Notes: generated by a model not told the origin, from the letters alone. A stretch of 64,000 nucleotides of DNA from Rhodanobacter panaciterrae (GCF_014651895.1 NZ_BMXT01000001.1:434001-498000), one strand, 5' to 3'; positions 28,343 through 39,575 are shown, counted from the stretch's first letter. A program made the numbers and translations.

Positions 28343-31300
28343 ATGAAAAGCACTATTCGCACGAAACTGTTGCCGCTGGCGATCGCCACGCTGCTTGCTG
28401 CTTCGCCTGCCATGGCGCAGGACACCTCGTCCGCGATCTCCGGCCGCGTGCTGGATGCCAGTGGTCAGCCGGTTGCCGGCGCCACCGTGCAGATCGTGCA
28501 TGAGCCGTCGGGTACCACCAAGATCACCACCACGGGTGCAGACGGCCGCTATTCGGCGCAGGGTCTGCGCGTCGGCGGCCCATTCGACGTCACCGTCTCC
28601 AAGGCGGGACAAGCTCAGGCCGTGCAGAACAATGTCTACCTGCAGCTGGCTCAGGAGACGCCGGTCAATCTGACCATGGGCGCGGAGCAGGCGAAGAATG
28701 TTCAGAATCTTTCCGGCGTGACGGTGTCGGCCAATGCCTTGGCGCAGACCTTCTCGTCGGACAACAAGGGCATCTCGACCAACGTCTCGCAGCGGGAAAT
28801 CGAGGCAACCCCGACCCCGGGTCGCTCCATCCAGAACATCGTGCGTCTCGACCCGCGCATCGTGATCTCCGATCGCGACCGTGGCGAGATTTCCGCGATC
28901 GGCCAGAACAGCCGCTACAACAACATCACGGTGGACTCGGTCAGCGCCAACGACCCGTTTGGCCTGAATGCGAATGGCTTGCCCACGCTGGGCACGCCGA
29001 TTTCGCAGGACACGATCCAGGAATACAACATCTCCACCGCCAACTACGACGTGGCCACGCGTCGCGGCGTCGGTGCGATCGTCAATGCGGTAACCAAGAG
29101 CGGCACCAACGATTTCCACGGTTCGGCGTACTACGCGTTCCAGAATCGTAGCGACATGATCGCCGACTACAACGACAAGCCGTACGGCGGCTTCCGTCGC
29201 ACCTGGACTGCCGGCGCTACCGTTGGTGGCCCGATCATCAAGGACAAGCTGTTCTTCTTTGCTTCGTACGAGAAGAGCAAGCAGATTGGCCCGTCCTCTC
29301 AGTATGGCGTGCAAGGCTCCGGCGCGGCCACCGAAGTGCGTGGCCTGACCCAGCAGAATGTCGACGACATCACCGCCGCGGCCAAGGCCAAGGGTTTCGA
29401 TGTCGGCGGCCTCAGCGGTGGCAACTCCGATCTGCAGGACAAGCGTTATCTGGGCAAGATCGACTGGAACATCACCAACAATCACCGCGCCAGCTTCACC
29501 TACAGCCAGACCAAGGAAACCAAGCCGATCATCACCGGCAACAACAACATCTTGGTGTTGTCCAGCGGCTGGTACAAGACCAACGTCGACAACAAGAGCT
29601 ACGCACTGCACTTCTACGATGACTGGTCGGATATCTTCTCCACCGACACCACCGTTTCCTACGCCGACTTCCAGCAGAACCGTGGCCCGTACAACGGCGT
29701 CGCCCAGCCGGATGTCTCGGTGTGCGTGAACGGCACCAGCGGCTGCACCAGCACCAGCAGCTCGCCGGGTGTGGAGTTCGGTACCGAGTACTCCAGCCAG
29801 GCCAACATTCTGCACGTGAAGACGTTGAATGCGGCATGGGCTGGCACGCTCTATCTGGGCGAGCACACGGTCAAGGGTGGCTTCGATTTCCAGCGCGGCC
29901 AGTACTACAACCTCTTCCTGCAGAACGCATTTGGCAGCTACCAGTTCAATACGCTCGCCGATTTCAAAGCTGGCAACTATTACCAGTATCGCTATAACGC
30001 GCCGGCTGCAGGGCTGGGTCTGAATGACGTCGCTGCCAACTTCGAGCTGAAGGAATACGGCATATTCCTGCAGGACACTTGGCAGGTGAACTCCAATCTG
30101 TCTGTGCAGTACGGTTTCCGCGTCGATATTCCGTTGACCGGCGACCGGCCGCTGTACAACCCCTGCTATGCCGCTGCGCCAGGGCAGGCGGTTGTCGCTG
30201 CCAATTGCGTATCGCCCAAGGGCGGTTTTGGCCACACCAACACCAGCACCATCAACGGCAATCGCCAGGTGCAGCCGCGCGCGTCGTTCAACTACACCTT
30301 CGACACTGAGCGCATGACGCAGCTGCGCGGTGGCGCGGGTCTGTTCATTTCCAATCCGCCGAGCGTGTGGTTGGGCAACATCTACCAGAACTCAGGTGTG
30401 ACCCAGGTGCAGTACAACTGCGGTCCGTCGCAGAGTGTCTGCAACAACAAGGGTGGCAACGTCCTGCCGCCGTTCAGCGCCGATCCAAATGGGCAGAATG
30501 GCGGTTCGGCAGCGATTCCAGGAGCCAGCGGCGCGCAGATGGCGGTCAGTACGGTCAGCGACAATTTCGCGATCCCGAGCGTGTGGAAGATGTCGCTCGG
30601 CTTTGACCGCGAGCTGCCGTGGTGGGGCGTGGTGTTCAGTGCCGACTACGAGCACATCAAGAACCGTAATGCGATCTGGTACCAGAACCTCAATATCGGT
30701 GCATCCACCGGCGTGCTGCCGGACGGTCGCCTCACCTATTACAAGGACAAGAACAGCGGTTCGGTGCTGATTGATCCGACTACGGGCGCGCCGATTTTGG
30801 TGGGTGGCAAGACGCAGTCCAACACTGCCCGCTACTATGCCAACCCGTCATTTGGTGATGCGGTGATCAACCTGGCCAACAGCGACAAGGGCAGCGCCGA
30901 CAGCCTCAGCCTCGCGCTGAAGAAGCCGTTCGCGGACGAGTGGTCCGCTATGGCCGGCTTCACCTGGAGTCGCGCAACGGAAGTGAACCCCGGTACTTCA
31001 AGCGTGGCCCGTTCCAGCTACAGCAACAACGTCTGGGTGAACCCGAACGAGAACAAGGCGAGCACCTCCAGCTACTCGATTCCGAAGCGCGTGATCGCCT
31101 CGCTGACCTGGCAGCATCGCTTCTTTGGTGACTACGCCACGAGCGCCACCGTGTTCTATGACGGCCATTCGGGTACCCCGTACAGCTGGCGCTTCGGTAA
31201 CGACGCCAACGGTGACGGTTTTGTCTCCGACCTGGCCTACATCCCAAACAAGGGTGATATCAGCTTCGCACCGGGCACCACGCAGGCGCAGCAGGACTCG

Positions 31301-31711
31301 TTCTGGCAGTACATCGACAGCGACAAGTATCTGAAGGATCACAAGGGCCAAATCGCCAGCCGCAATGGCGCCCGCGCTGCCTGGATCAATCAGGTCGACC
31401 TGAGCTTCACTCAGGAAATTCCGGGCCTGTTCAAGGGCAACAAGGGCATGCTCCGCCTGGATGTCTACAATCTCGGCAACATGCTCAACAAGAAGTGGGG
31501 TGTCGATCACCGCGCCAGCTTCCCGCTGGTACGTAACCTCGCCGATTTCGCCGGTGTCGATGCCAATGGCAAGTACATCTACGACATCAGCAAGGCGGCC
31601 TACAAGGATGCCAATGGCAACTACAGCCCGCTGCCGCTGCCGCGTGCTGACGAGTTGAATGGCCCGACCCAGCGTTGGTCGATCCTGGCAACCGTGCGCT
31701 ATACCTTCTAA
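28343..31711 (+). CDS. Oar-like TonB-dependent receptor with carboxypeptidase regulatory-like domain
   Basis: 1122 aa. A signal peptide (ending ASPAMAQ) is followed by a carboxypeptidase-regulatory-like beta-sandwich (ISGRVLDASGQPVAGATV, residues about 31-110), a plug domain (RSIQNIVRLDPRI to AIVNAVTKSGTNDFHG) and a large barrel ending in ILATVRYTF. This is the layout of Oar/OmpA-related TonB receptors, which take up peptides or large ligands. No strong Shine-Dalgarno precedes the ATG. Monocistronic, with a terminator right after. Confidence 0.92.
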   Translation: MKSTIRTKLLPLAIATLLAASPAMAQDTSSAISGRVLDASGQPVAGATVQIVHEPSGTTKITTTGADGRYSAQGLRVGGPFDVTVSKAGQAQAVQNNVYLQLAQETPVNLTMGAEQAKNVQNLSGVTVSANALAQTFSSDNKGISTNVSQREIEATPTPGRSIQNIVRLDPRIVISDRDRGEISAIGQNSRYNNITVDSVSANDPFGLNANGLPTLGTPISQDTIQEYNISTANYDVATRRGVGAIVNAVTKSGTNDFHGSAYYAFQNRSDMIADYNDKPYGGFRRTWTAGATVGGPIIKDKLFFFASYEKSKQIGPSSQYGVQGSGAATEVRGLTQQNVDDITAAAKAKGFDVGGLSGGNSDLQDKRYLGKIDWNITNNHRASFTYSQTKETKPIITGNNNILVLSSGWYKTNVDNKSYALHFYDDWSDIFSTDTTVSYADFQQNRGPYNGVAQPDVSVCVNGTSGCTSTSSSPGVEFGTEYSSQANILHVKTLNAAWAGTLYLGEHTVKGGFDFQRGQYYNLFLQNAFGSYQFNTLADFKAGNYYQYRYNAPAAGLGLNDVAANFELKEYGIFLQDTWQVNSNLSVQYGFRVDIPLTGDRPLYNPCYAAAPGQAVVAANCVSPKGGFGHTNTSTINGNRQVQPRASFNYTFDTERMTQLRGGAGLFISNPPSVWLGNIYQNSGVTQVQYNCGPSQSVCNNKGGNVLPPFSADPNGQNGGSAAIPGASGAQMAVSTVSDNFAIPSVWKMSLGFDRELPWWGVVFSADYEHIKNRNAIWYQNLNIGASTGVLPDGRLTYYKDKNSGSVLIDPTTGAPILVGGKTQSNTARYYANPSFGDAVINLANSDKGSADSLSLALKKPFADEWSAMAGFTWSRATEVNPGTSSVARSSYSNNVWVNPNENKASTSSYSIPKRVIASLTWQHRFFGDYATSATVFYDGHSGTPYSWRFGNDANGDGFVSDLAYIPNKGDISFAPGTTQAQQDSFWQYIDSDKYLKDHKGQIASRNGARAAWINQVDLSFTQEIPGLFKGNKGMLRLDVYNLGNMLNKKWGVDHRASFPLVRNLADFAGVDANGKYIYDISKAAYKDANGNYSPLPLPRADELNGPTQRWSILATVRYTF

Positions 31712-31732
31712 GCAAGCAGTTATTTGAAAACA

Positions 31733-31763
31733 CGGCCGGCACCTGCAAGGGTGCCGGCTTTTT
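31733..31763 (+). terminator. Intrinsic terminator of the Oar-like receptor
   Basis: GCCGGCACC (31735-31743) pairs with GGTGCCGGC (31750-31758), followed by five T. The stem repeats that of the terminator at 28071. Confidence 0.9.
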
Positions 31764-31861
31764 ATTGGGTTGACCGGCCGTGTCAGACGCAGGAAGCTAA
31801 GCGGTCTGCTGCAGCTGTGCGCGGACGTATTGCCGCGGGATTGCGGCCAGGAGATGGATGC

Positions 31862-33262
31862 ATGAATGACACACACGCCGGCCAAGCCGGCAAGTCGGCC
31901 ACCGTAAGCGCACGCATTTCGCCGGTCGGTGGGCTGGATATTCTTTCCCGCAACGAGGTGGCGCGCTTGCGTGGCGCCAGCGATTCGGGCCTGCATGCCT
32001 TGCTGCGCCGTTGCGCGCTGGCGGTGCTGACCTCGGGCAGCATCAGTGACGATCCGCGGGCGATTCTCGAGCAGTATCCGGATTTCGATATCCAGGTATT
32101 GCAGCAGGATCGTGGCATCAAGATCGAGCTCAGCCATGCACCGGCACAGGCCTTCGTGGATGGCCAGATCATTCGCGGTATCAACGAGCTGCTGGTGGCC
32201 GTGGTCCGCGACATCGTCTACGTGTCGACCCAGCTGGAACAGATCGGTGTCGACCTGGGTGGCTCGGCCGGGCTGACCCAGGGCGTGTTCGAGATCCTGC
32301 GCAATGCGCGCATTCTGAAACCGCACATCGATCCCAACCTGGTGGTCTGCTGGGGTGGCCATTCGATCTCGCGCGAGGAGTACGAATACACCAAGCTGGT
32401 CGGCTATCAACTGGGTCTGCGTGGGCTGGATATCTGCACCGGTTGCGGGCCGGGTGCGATGAAGGGGCCGATGAAGGGCGCGACTATCGCGCATGCCAAG
32501 CAACGGCGTCGGCACAATCGCTACATCGGCATCACCGAGCCGGGCATCATTGCCGCCGAGTCGCCGAACCCGATCGTCAATCATCTGGTGATCATGCCGG
32601 ACATCGAGAAGCGGCTCGAGGCGTTTGTACGCATGGGGCACGGCATCCTGGTATTCCCCGGCGGTGTCGGCACGGCCGAGGAAATTCTTTACCTGCTTGG
32701 CATCCTGCTGCACCCGGACAATGCCGGCACGCCGTTTCCGCTGATCTTCACCGGGCCGCGCGAATCGGCCGCCTACTTCGAGCAGATCGACCGCTTCCTG
32801 CGCCTGAGCCTAGGTGACGAGGTGGCGCAGCACTACCAGATCATCGTGGATGATCCGGCGGCGGTGGCGCGAGCGATGATCAAGGGCATCGACAAGGTGC
32901 GGCGTAACCGGCTGGACACCAAGGATGCGTTCTTCTTCAACTGGGCGCTGCAGATTCCGCTGGAGTTCCAGTTGCCGTTCCGCCCCACTCATGAGGCGAT
33001 GCGTGCATTGCAGATCCATCGCGATCGCCCGCGACATGAGCTGGCGGCGGATCTGCGCCGGGCCTTCTCCGGCATCGTTGCCGGCAACGTGAAAGAGGAG
33101 GGAGTACAGGCGATCGAGCAGCATGGCCCGTTCGATATCGACGGCGACACGGACATCATGCGTGCGCTGGACAAGCTGTTGCAGGCATTCGTCCAGCAGC
33201 ACCGGATGAAGCTGCCCGGCGGCGCGGCGTATGTGCCGTGCTACCGGGTATTGACTACCTGA
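31862..33262 (+). CDS. ppnN: Pyrimidine/purine-5'-nucleotide nucleosidase PpnN (LOG family)
   Basis: 466 aa from the ATG at 31862, which follows an AGGAG; the open frame extends 46 codons upstream but overlaps the terminator. The central LOG/lysine-decarboxylase-like Rossmann fold has GGHSISREEY, the TGCGPGAMKGPM block and PGGVGTAEE. N- and C-terminal extensions match E. coli YgdH/PpnN, which hydrolyses nucleoside monophosphates and is controlled by ppGpp. Confidence 0.93.
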   Translation: MNDTHAGQAGKSATVSARISPVGGLDILSRNEVARLRGASDSGLHALLRRCALAVLTSGSISDDPRAILEQYPDFDIQVLQQDRGIKIELSHAPAQAFVDGQIIRGINELLVAVVRDIVYVSTQLEQIGVDLGGSAGLTQGVFEILRNARILKPHIDPNLVVCWGGHSISREEYEYTKLVGYQLGLRGLDICTGCGPGAMKGPMKGATIAHAKQRRRHNRYIGITEPGIIAAESPNPIVNHLVIMPDIEKRLEAFVRMGHGILVFPGGVGTAEEILYLLGILLHPDNAGTPFPLIFTGPRESAAYFEQIDRFLRLSLGDEVAQHYQIIVDDPAAVARAMIKGIDKVRRNRLDTKDAFFFNWALQIPLEFQLPFRPTHEAMRALQIHRDRPRHELAADLRRAFSGIVAGNVKEEGVQAIEQHGPFDIDGDTDIMRALDKLLQAFVQQHRMKLPGGAAYVPCYRVLTT

Positions 33263-33290
33263 TTGTGGGCAAAAATCTGCCTGTGATGGC

Positions 33291-33319
33291 TTGACAGCTC
33301 GCTGCGCTCTCGACAAACT
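33291..33319 (+). promoter_or_regulatory. Predicted promoter for tRNA-Asn
   Basis: A consensus TTGACA (33291-33296) and CAAACT (33314-33319) are 17 bases apart. The expected start is a few bases before the tRNA. Confidence 0.5.
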
Positions 33320-33330
33320 ACGCAGCTCAC

Positions 33331-33407
33331 GCCCGAATAGCTCAGCTGGTTAGAGCACTTGACTGTTAATCAGGGGGTCGTTGGTTCGAGTCCAACTTCG
33401 GGCGCCA
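33331..33407 (+). tRNA. tRNA-Asn (GTT)
   Basis: Cloverleaf with a perfect 7-bp acceptor stem (GCCCGAA/TTCGGGC), anticodon GTT at 33365-33367, a TTCGAGT T-loop and an encoded CCA at 33405-33407. Confidence 0.98.
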
Positions 33408-33416
33408 CGTTTGATG

Positions 33417-33445
33417 AAAAGCCGGCATAACTGCCGGCTTTTTGC
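33417..33445 (+). terminator. Intrinsic terminator of tRNA-Asn
   Basis: GCCGGCA (33421-33427) pairs with TGCCGGC (33432-33438), followed by TTTTTGCTTTTT. Confidence 0.88.
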
Positions 33446-33468
33446 TTTTTGTGGGAGGTGATATCCGA

Positions 33469-34062
33469 TCAGTTCATTTGCGAGCAGTCTGCGATCTGAC
33501 TTGCGCTGGCCGGGGCGCCGCGGACGCGGCCAGAATTGGAGACCACCACGCTGAGCGCGTATTGCGGATTGGCGCGCTGACAGAACAGCAGGGTGATATT
33601 GCTGCCGCTGGCACTGCCGTCGGGACCGAAGCGCACGAAGTGCCGCCCGGTGCTGCTCTGGATGATCAGTTTGTCGTTATAGCCGTGACCGATATATAGC
33701 GGCCCGTGGTCCGGTTGATTGTTGCGATCGATGTCGTGAGCAAGCAGCCAGCCACTGTCCCAGCGTATGTCATTACTGCAGCTGTTACCGTCGCGGGTCG
33801 GACAGAACAGCGTGCGCTTGCCACTGGTGATTGCGGTTGCGCGGGTGTGCTGGAGTGCCGCGATGAAGTCTGTCTGAGCAACCTGTAGCTGGTTGCGGCT
33901 CAGCAGCTTCCGCATGGGCGGTATGGCCATGCCAGTGAGTGCTGCGATGATGGCGAGTACCATGATCTGTTCGATCAGGGTCACGCCATGCTGCTGGAGA
34001 GCAAGCTTGAAGTTCCGGGAGGCTGCCACGACGTCGCGTCCTGCGTTGTCCGGGAGGCTCAT
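33469..34062 (-). CDS. GspH/FimT family pseudopilin
   Basis: 197 aa. A type III prepilin signal (HGVTLIEQIMVLAIIAALT) with Gly before the cut, Glu at +5 and the hydrophobic helix. The C-terminal domain is the beta-rich GspH/FimT fold with Cys residues near the end. The leader before the cleavage Gly is long (26 residues) if the ATG at 34062 is used; an internal GTG would give 15. No other pilin gene is adjacent, so it is an orphan minor pseudopilin, perhaps a DNA-binding FimT-like component of type IV pili. Divergent from uvrB. Confidence 0.86.
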   Translation of the reverse strand: MSLPDNAGRDVVAASRNFKLALQQHGVTLIEQIMVLAIIAALTGMAIPPMRKLLSRNQLQVAQTDFIAALQHTRATAITSGKRTLFCPTRDGNSCSNDIRWDSGWLLAHDIDRNNQPDHGPLYIGHGYNDKLIIQSSTGRHFVRFGPDGSASGSNITLLFCQRANPQYALSVVVSNSGRVRGAPASASQIADCSQMN

Positions 34063-34118
34063 GCTAAGACGCTGCTACCAACCATCCAGTAGCCAGACGG
34101 TGGTGCGAGTGTCGGTCT

Positions 34119-34141
34119 CTGCTGACGCGTTCTGTCAGCAG
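34119..34141. promoter_or_regulatory. Perfect inverted repeat upstream of uvrB
   Basis: CTGCTGAC (34119-34126) and GTCAGCAG (34134-34141) are separated by seven bases. They cover the expected -35 region of a -10-like TAAAAT at 34150-34155. Candidate operator for uvrB or for the divergent pseudopilin gene. It does not match the E. coli LexA box (CTG-N10-CAG). Confidence 0.55.
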
Positions 34142-34182
34142 TCCCAATTTAAAATGCGCTGCCGCGCCCACATCTGTAGCCG

Positions 34183-36201
<2,019 letters not shown>

Positions 36202-36225
36202 GCTGGCAGCCGCCTGGCCGGGATA

Positions 36226-36254
36226 TTGTCGAGCGTCCGTTACTCCCGTATAAT
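36226..36254 (+). promoter_or_regulatory. Predicted promoter for tRNA-Val
   Basis: TTGTCG (36226-36231) and a consensus TATAAT (36249-36254) are 17 bases apart; the start point would fall about 25 bases before the tRNA. Confidence 0.75.
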
Positions 36255-36285
36255 TCGCAGCTCGCTCGGCAAGCCGGTGCGAATT

Positions 36286-36360
36286 GGGCAGTTAGCTCAG
36301 CGGTAGAGCACTTCCTTGACATGGAAGGGGTCACAAGTTCGATCCTTGTACCGCCCACCA
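36286..36360 (+). tRNA. tRNA-Val (GAC)
   Basis: Cloverleaf with anticodon GAC at 36318-36320, anticodon stem CTTCC/GGAAG, T-loop GTTCGAT and encoded CCA. The acceptor stem GGGCAGT/ACCGCCC has one A-C mismatch at pair 5-68, where G-C would complete it. Confidence 0.95.
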
Positions 36361-36425
36361 AATTATTGCAGTGGTCTCAGGCATCGCTTCGCCTGATGCG
36401 TGATGCAACTGTACTCAGAGAGTTC

Positions 36426-36457
36426 AAAAAAGCCGCCCGTAAAGGGCGGCTTTTTTG
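36426..36457. terminator. Intrinsic terminator after tRNA-Val
   Basis: GCCGCCC (36432-36438) pairs with GGGCGGC (36444-36450), flanked by an A run and by TTTTTT. Confidence 0.9.
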
Positions 36458-36592
36458 TTGTTGTGCATCGTGCGGACAGTCATCCCGGCAGAACCGCACG
36501 GTCGTCGTATCAGGCCGTGGCTCGGCGCCCCAGCCTGTGGGCAACGTGGCAAGCAGTCACCGGCAGCCTCGTCGCATGGATTTTTATCAAAA

Positions 36593-36608
36593 AGTGATGT
36601 ACATCACA
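36593..36608. promoter_or_regulatory. CRP/Clp-like binding site
   Basis: AGTGATGTACATCACA is GTGA-N6-TCAC with a fully symmetric core, a close match to the CRP consensus TGTGA-N6-TCACA that the Lysobacterales regulator Clp also recognises. It lies about 830 bases before tssB. Confidence 0.55.
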
Positions 36609-37184
36609 TTTTTGCCAAGCCATCATGCGTATTCCTTCTGGCGGGCGCATAAAGACTTGTGGTAGCAAATTCAGCTTGCAGACTGCCGTTGACAGATGTA
36701 CGTTAAGAAGTGAACCGATCCTGTTCAGGATGTGGACACACGCCGGACTACCGGCGTGTCGTTGGAAAAGAGGGTAGGGGGGCTTCCGTCTTTCATGGTG
36801 CTGCGTTCACGAGCAGTACGTCCTTGACGACGCCTCGCATTGAAGAGGCTGCAAGACACTTTATCGCCATGAAGAGTGGGTACCGTGTTCATCGGTAGCC
36901 AGGATGAACATGACGGTGAAGTGGTAGAGGTCCGGATGGGGCAGATACGGATGCCCTTTTGCCTTGTCCAGCACATGGAATGAAGGGGGACGATCACGCT
37001 TGCCAACACATCTGACGACGACGGGTTTGACCTGTTGCGCATACGGTCGCTCGAAATGCGCCGAGCGCCGAGTCAGCTGCCGCATGGCAAAGCATCCAAG
37101 GGTATGAACATCAACCCCTGATTTCAGGGGTATCCATCCCCTCACGGCACGCTCTAGTGTTACGCAGACCCCAGATGCTGGATT

Positions 37185-37206
37185 TGGCCGACGATGACGT
37201 CGGCCA
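37185..37206. repeat. 9-bp inverted repeat upstream of tssB
   Basis: TGGCCGACG (37185-37193) and CGTCGGCCA (37198-37206) around ATGA. Possible operator or RNA hairpin in the T6SS leader. Confidence 0.5.
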
Positions 37207-37424
37207 GCTTTGGGCCCGCGCAAACCGTATTGAACAGCGGACCAGTAACGGTAGAGCTCGGGGTATTACAGCTGATTGGCGGAACTTGGTGAGTCGCATG
37301 TTTGCGCCGCCCCGATGTCGTCGCTCTGATGTCCTGCTTACTCGCGACAAATGCTGGATTCCACACCGCGCAGAAACTGACCGCTCCATCCAAAACCGGA
37401 AGTGCATTTACTGGGAGACATCGC

Positions 37425-37946
37425 ATGGCCAAGCAAAGTAGTCAGAAATTCATCGCGCGCAATCGTGCGCCGCGCGTGCAGATCGAATATGACATCGAAG
37501 TTTATGGCGCGCAGAAGAAGGTGCAGGTGCCTTTCGTGATGGGTGTGATGTCGGATCTCTCCGGCGCCAATGCGGGCGAGCTGCCGCCGATCGAGGATCG
37601 CAAGGCGCTGGAAATCGATGTCGACAATTTCGATAGTCGTCTGCAGTCGATGAAGCCGCGCGTGACATTTGCAGTGCCAAATACATTGACCGGTGAGGGG
37701 AATCTGGCCGTCGATATCACTTTCGAAAGCATGGATGACTTCTCACCTGCCGCCGTGGCGAAGAAGGTCGGTGCAGTGGCCAAGTTGCTGGAAGCGCGTA
37801 CTCAGCTAGCCAATCTCGATACGTACATGGATGGCAAGGCCGGTGCCGAAAGCCTTATCGCAAAAGCACTCAAGGACCCGGCACTCCTGCAATCACTGGT
37901 ATCGGCGCCCAAGCCTGCCGGTGACACCAACAAAGACGGGGAGTAA
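37425..37946 (+). CDS. tssB: T6SS contractile sheath small subunit TssB (VipA)
   Basis: 173 aa. The N-terminal block VQIEYDIEVYGAQKKVQVPFVMGVMSDLSG region and the following DRKALEIDVDNFD are typical of TssB/ImpB. With TssC it polymerises into the cytoplasmic sheath whose contraction drives secretion. The ATG at 37425 follows GGGAGA. First gene of the locus; tssC starts seven bases after its stop. Confidence 0.96.
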   Translation: MAKQSSQKFIARNRAPRVQIEYDIEVYGAQKKVQVPFVMGVMSDLSGANAGELPPIEDRKALEIDVDNFDSRLQSMKPRVTFAVPNTLTGEGNLAVDITFESMDDFSPAAVAKKVGAVAKLLEARTQLANLDTYMDGKAGAESLIAKALKDPALLQSLVSAPKPAGDTNKDGE

Positions 37947-37952
37947 GTACGC

Positions 37953-39449
37953 ATGGCAACCGAAAATCTAGCTGAACAACAAGGCGGCGCCGTACAGACT
38001 CTGGATGCCGGCGATTTTGCTGCACTGCTGAGCAAGGAATTCAAGCCCAAGAGCGACCGCGCAAAAGAGGAAGTGGAGTCCGCGGTTCGCACGTTGGCCG
38101 AGCAGGTCTTGAGCAAGTCCGAGATCGTTTCCGATGATGTCGCCCAGACCATCAGCGCCTACATCGCAGAAATTGATCGCAAGCTCAGCGAGCAGATCAA
38201 CCTGATCATGCATCACGCTGACTTCCAGAAGCTGGAAAGCGCCTGGCGCGGCCTGCATCACCTGGTCAACAACACCGAGACGGATCAGCAGTTGAAGATC
38301 CGCGTGATGAACATCTCCAAGAAGGAACTGGCCAAGACCCTCAAGCGCTACAAGGGTACAGCGTGGGATCAAAGCCCGATCTTCAAGAAGATGTATGAAG
38401 AGGAATACGGTCAGCTTGGTGGTGAGCCGTACGGTTGTCTGGTCGGCGACTACTACTTTGACCATAGCCCGCCGGATGTGGAGCTGCTTGCCGGTATTGC
38501 GCAGGTGGCTGCTGCCGCGCACGCACCGTTTATCGCGGCGGCGAACTCGACTCTGATGGGCATGGACAGCTGGAGCGAGCTGGCCAATCCGCGTGATCTG
38601 GCCAAGATCTTTTCCACGCCGGATTACGCTGCATGGCGCTCGCTGCGCGAGTCGGACGATGCCAAATATATCGGCCTGACAATGCCGCGTACGCTGGCCC
38701 GTCTGCCCTACGGCGCGGCGACGGATCCGGTCGAGGAGTTCAATTTCGAGGAAGACACCAGCGGTGCGGATTCCGCCAAGTACACCTGGCAGAACGCGGC
38801 CTACTCGATGGCGGTGAACATCAACCGTTCGTTCAAGGAATACGGCTGGTGCTCGCGGATTCGCGGCATTGAGTCCGGTGGCGCAGTGGAGGGCCTGCCA
38901 TCGCATACCTTCCCGACCGATGACGGCGGCGTGGACATGAAGTGCCCCACCGAAATTGCCATCACCGACCGGCGTTCGGCCGAACTGGACAAGATGGGCA
39001 TGATGCCGCTGGTACATCGCAAGAACTCGGACATGGCCGCTTTCATCAGTGCGCAATCGCTGGCCAAACCGGATGAGTACGACGATCCGGATGCGACCGC
39101 CAATGCGGCGCTCGGTGCGCGTCTGCCATACATGTTCGCTTGTTGCCGCTTCGCGCATTACCTGAAGTGCATCGTGCGCGACAAGATCGGCTCGTTCCAG
39201 GATCGGAATGCCATGGAGCGCTGGCTGGGGTCATGGATCAACCAGTATGTGGATGGTGATCCGGCGAACTCCAGTGAAGCGACCAAGGCGCGCAAGCCCT
39301 TGTCAGCAGCAGAAGTGGTAGTCGAAGAAGTGGAAGGGGCGCCGGGGTATTACACCTCGAAGTTTTTCCTCAAGCCACATTACCAGCTGGAAGGTTTGAC
39401 TGTTTCCTTGAGGCTTGTGTCTCGCTTGCCGTCAGCTGCAAAGAGTTGA
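37953..39449 (+). CDS. tssC: T6SS contractile sheath large subunit TssC (VipB)
   Basis: 498 aa, usual length. Conserved blocks include LESAWRGLHHLVNNTETD, the GMDSWSEL region and the C-terminal FFLKPHYQLEGL. Partner of TssB in the sheath and recycled by ClpV. Confidence 0.97.
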   Translation: MATENLAEQQGGAVQTLDAGDFAALLSKEFKPKSDRAKEEVESAVRTLAEQVLSKSEIVSDDVAQTISAYIAEIDRKLSEQINLIMHHADFQKLESAWRGLHHLVNNTETDQQLKIRVMNISKKELAKTLKRYKGTAWDQSPIFKKMYEEEYGQLGGEPYGCLVGDYYFDHSPPDVELLAGIAQVAAAAHAPFIAAANSTLMGMDSWSELANPRDLAKIFSTPDYAAWRSLRESDDAKYIGLTMPRTLARLPYGAATDPVEEFNFEEDTSGADSAKYTWQNAAYSMAVNINRSFKEYGWCSRIRGIESGGAVEGLPSHTFPTDDGGVDMKCPTEIAITDRRSAELDKMGMMPLVHRKNSDMAAFISAQSLAKPDEYDDPDATANAALGARLPYMFACCRFAHYLKCIVRDKIGSFQDRNAMERWLGSWINQYVDGDPANSSEATKARKPLSAAEVVVEEVEGAPGYYTSKFFLKPHYQLEGLTVSLRLVSRLPSAAKS

Positions 39450-39575
39450 TCTCTGGCAGTCGTCCGTTTTGATGGTTTCACGAAGTAGGTTGCAGTACCC
39501 GTTATTGCCGGATGTGTCTGTGGCATTCGCCCGGGCCATCCGGTTCCACTGGTCCCAACACTAAGGAGAAGTCTC

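Larger units (their letters stand above)
36458..37424 (+). other. Long non-coding region upstream of the T6SS locus
   Basis: No credible gene on either strand. It holds a CRP-like site near 36600 and three perfect inverted repeats: 36738-36759 (9-bp arms), 37114-37131 (8-bp arms) and 37185-37206 (9-bp arms). No convincing sigma-70 or sigma-54 promoter was found. It probably carries the T6SS promoter and control sites, or a degraded gene. Confidence 0.55.

Noticed and set aside
28259..30235. 658-codon open frame antisense to the Oar-like receptor
   Set aside because: Same reason; the Val/Gly/Arg-rich translation matches no family and lies opposite a well-supported gene.
36540..36560. Sigma-54 promoter before the T6SS (TGGCAAG)
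   Set aside because: No GC at the -12 position with correct spacing; other TGGC sites in the region also fail.
36689..36717. TTGACA as a T6SS promoter
   Set aside because: No acceptable -10 lies 16-18 bases downstream, and it is 700 bases from tssB.
36861..37223. 120-codon minus-strand frame upstream of the T6SS
   Set aside because: No recognisable motif, no Shine-Dalgarno and overlapping alternative frames; treated as non-coding.
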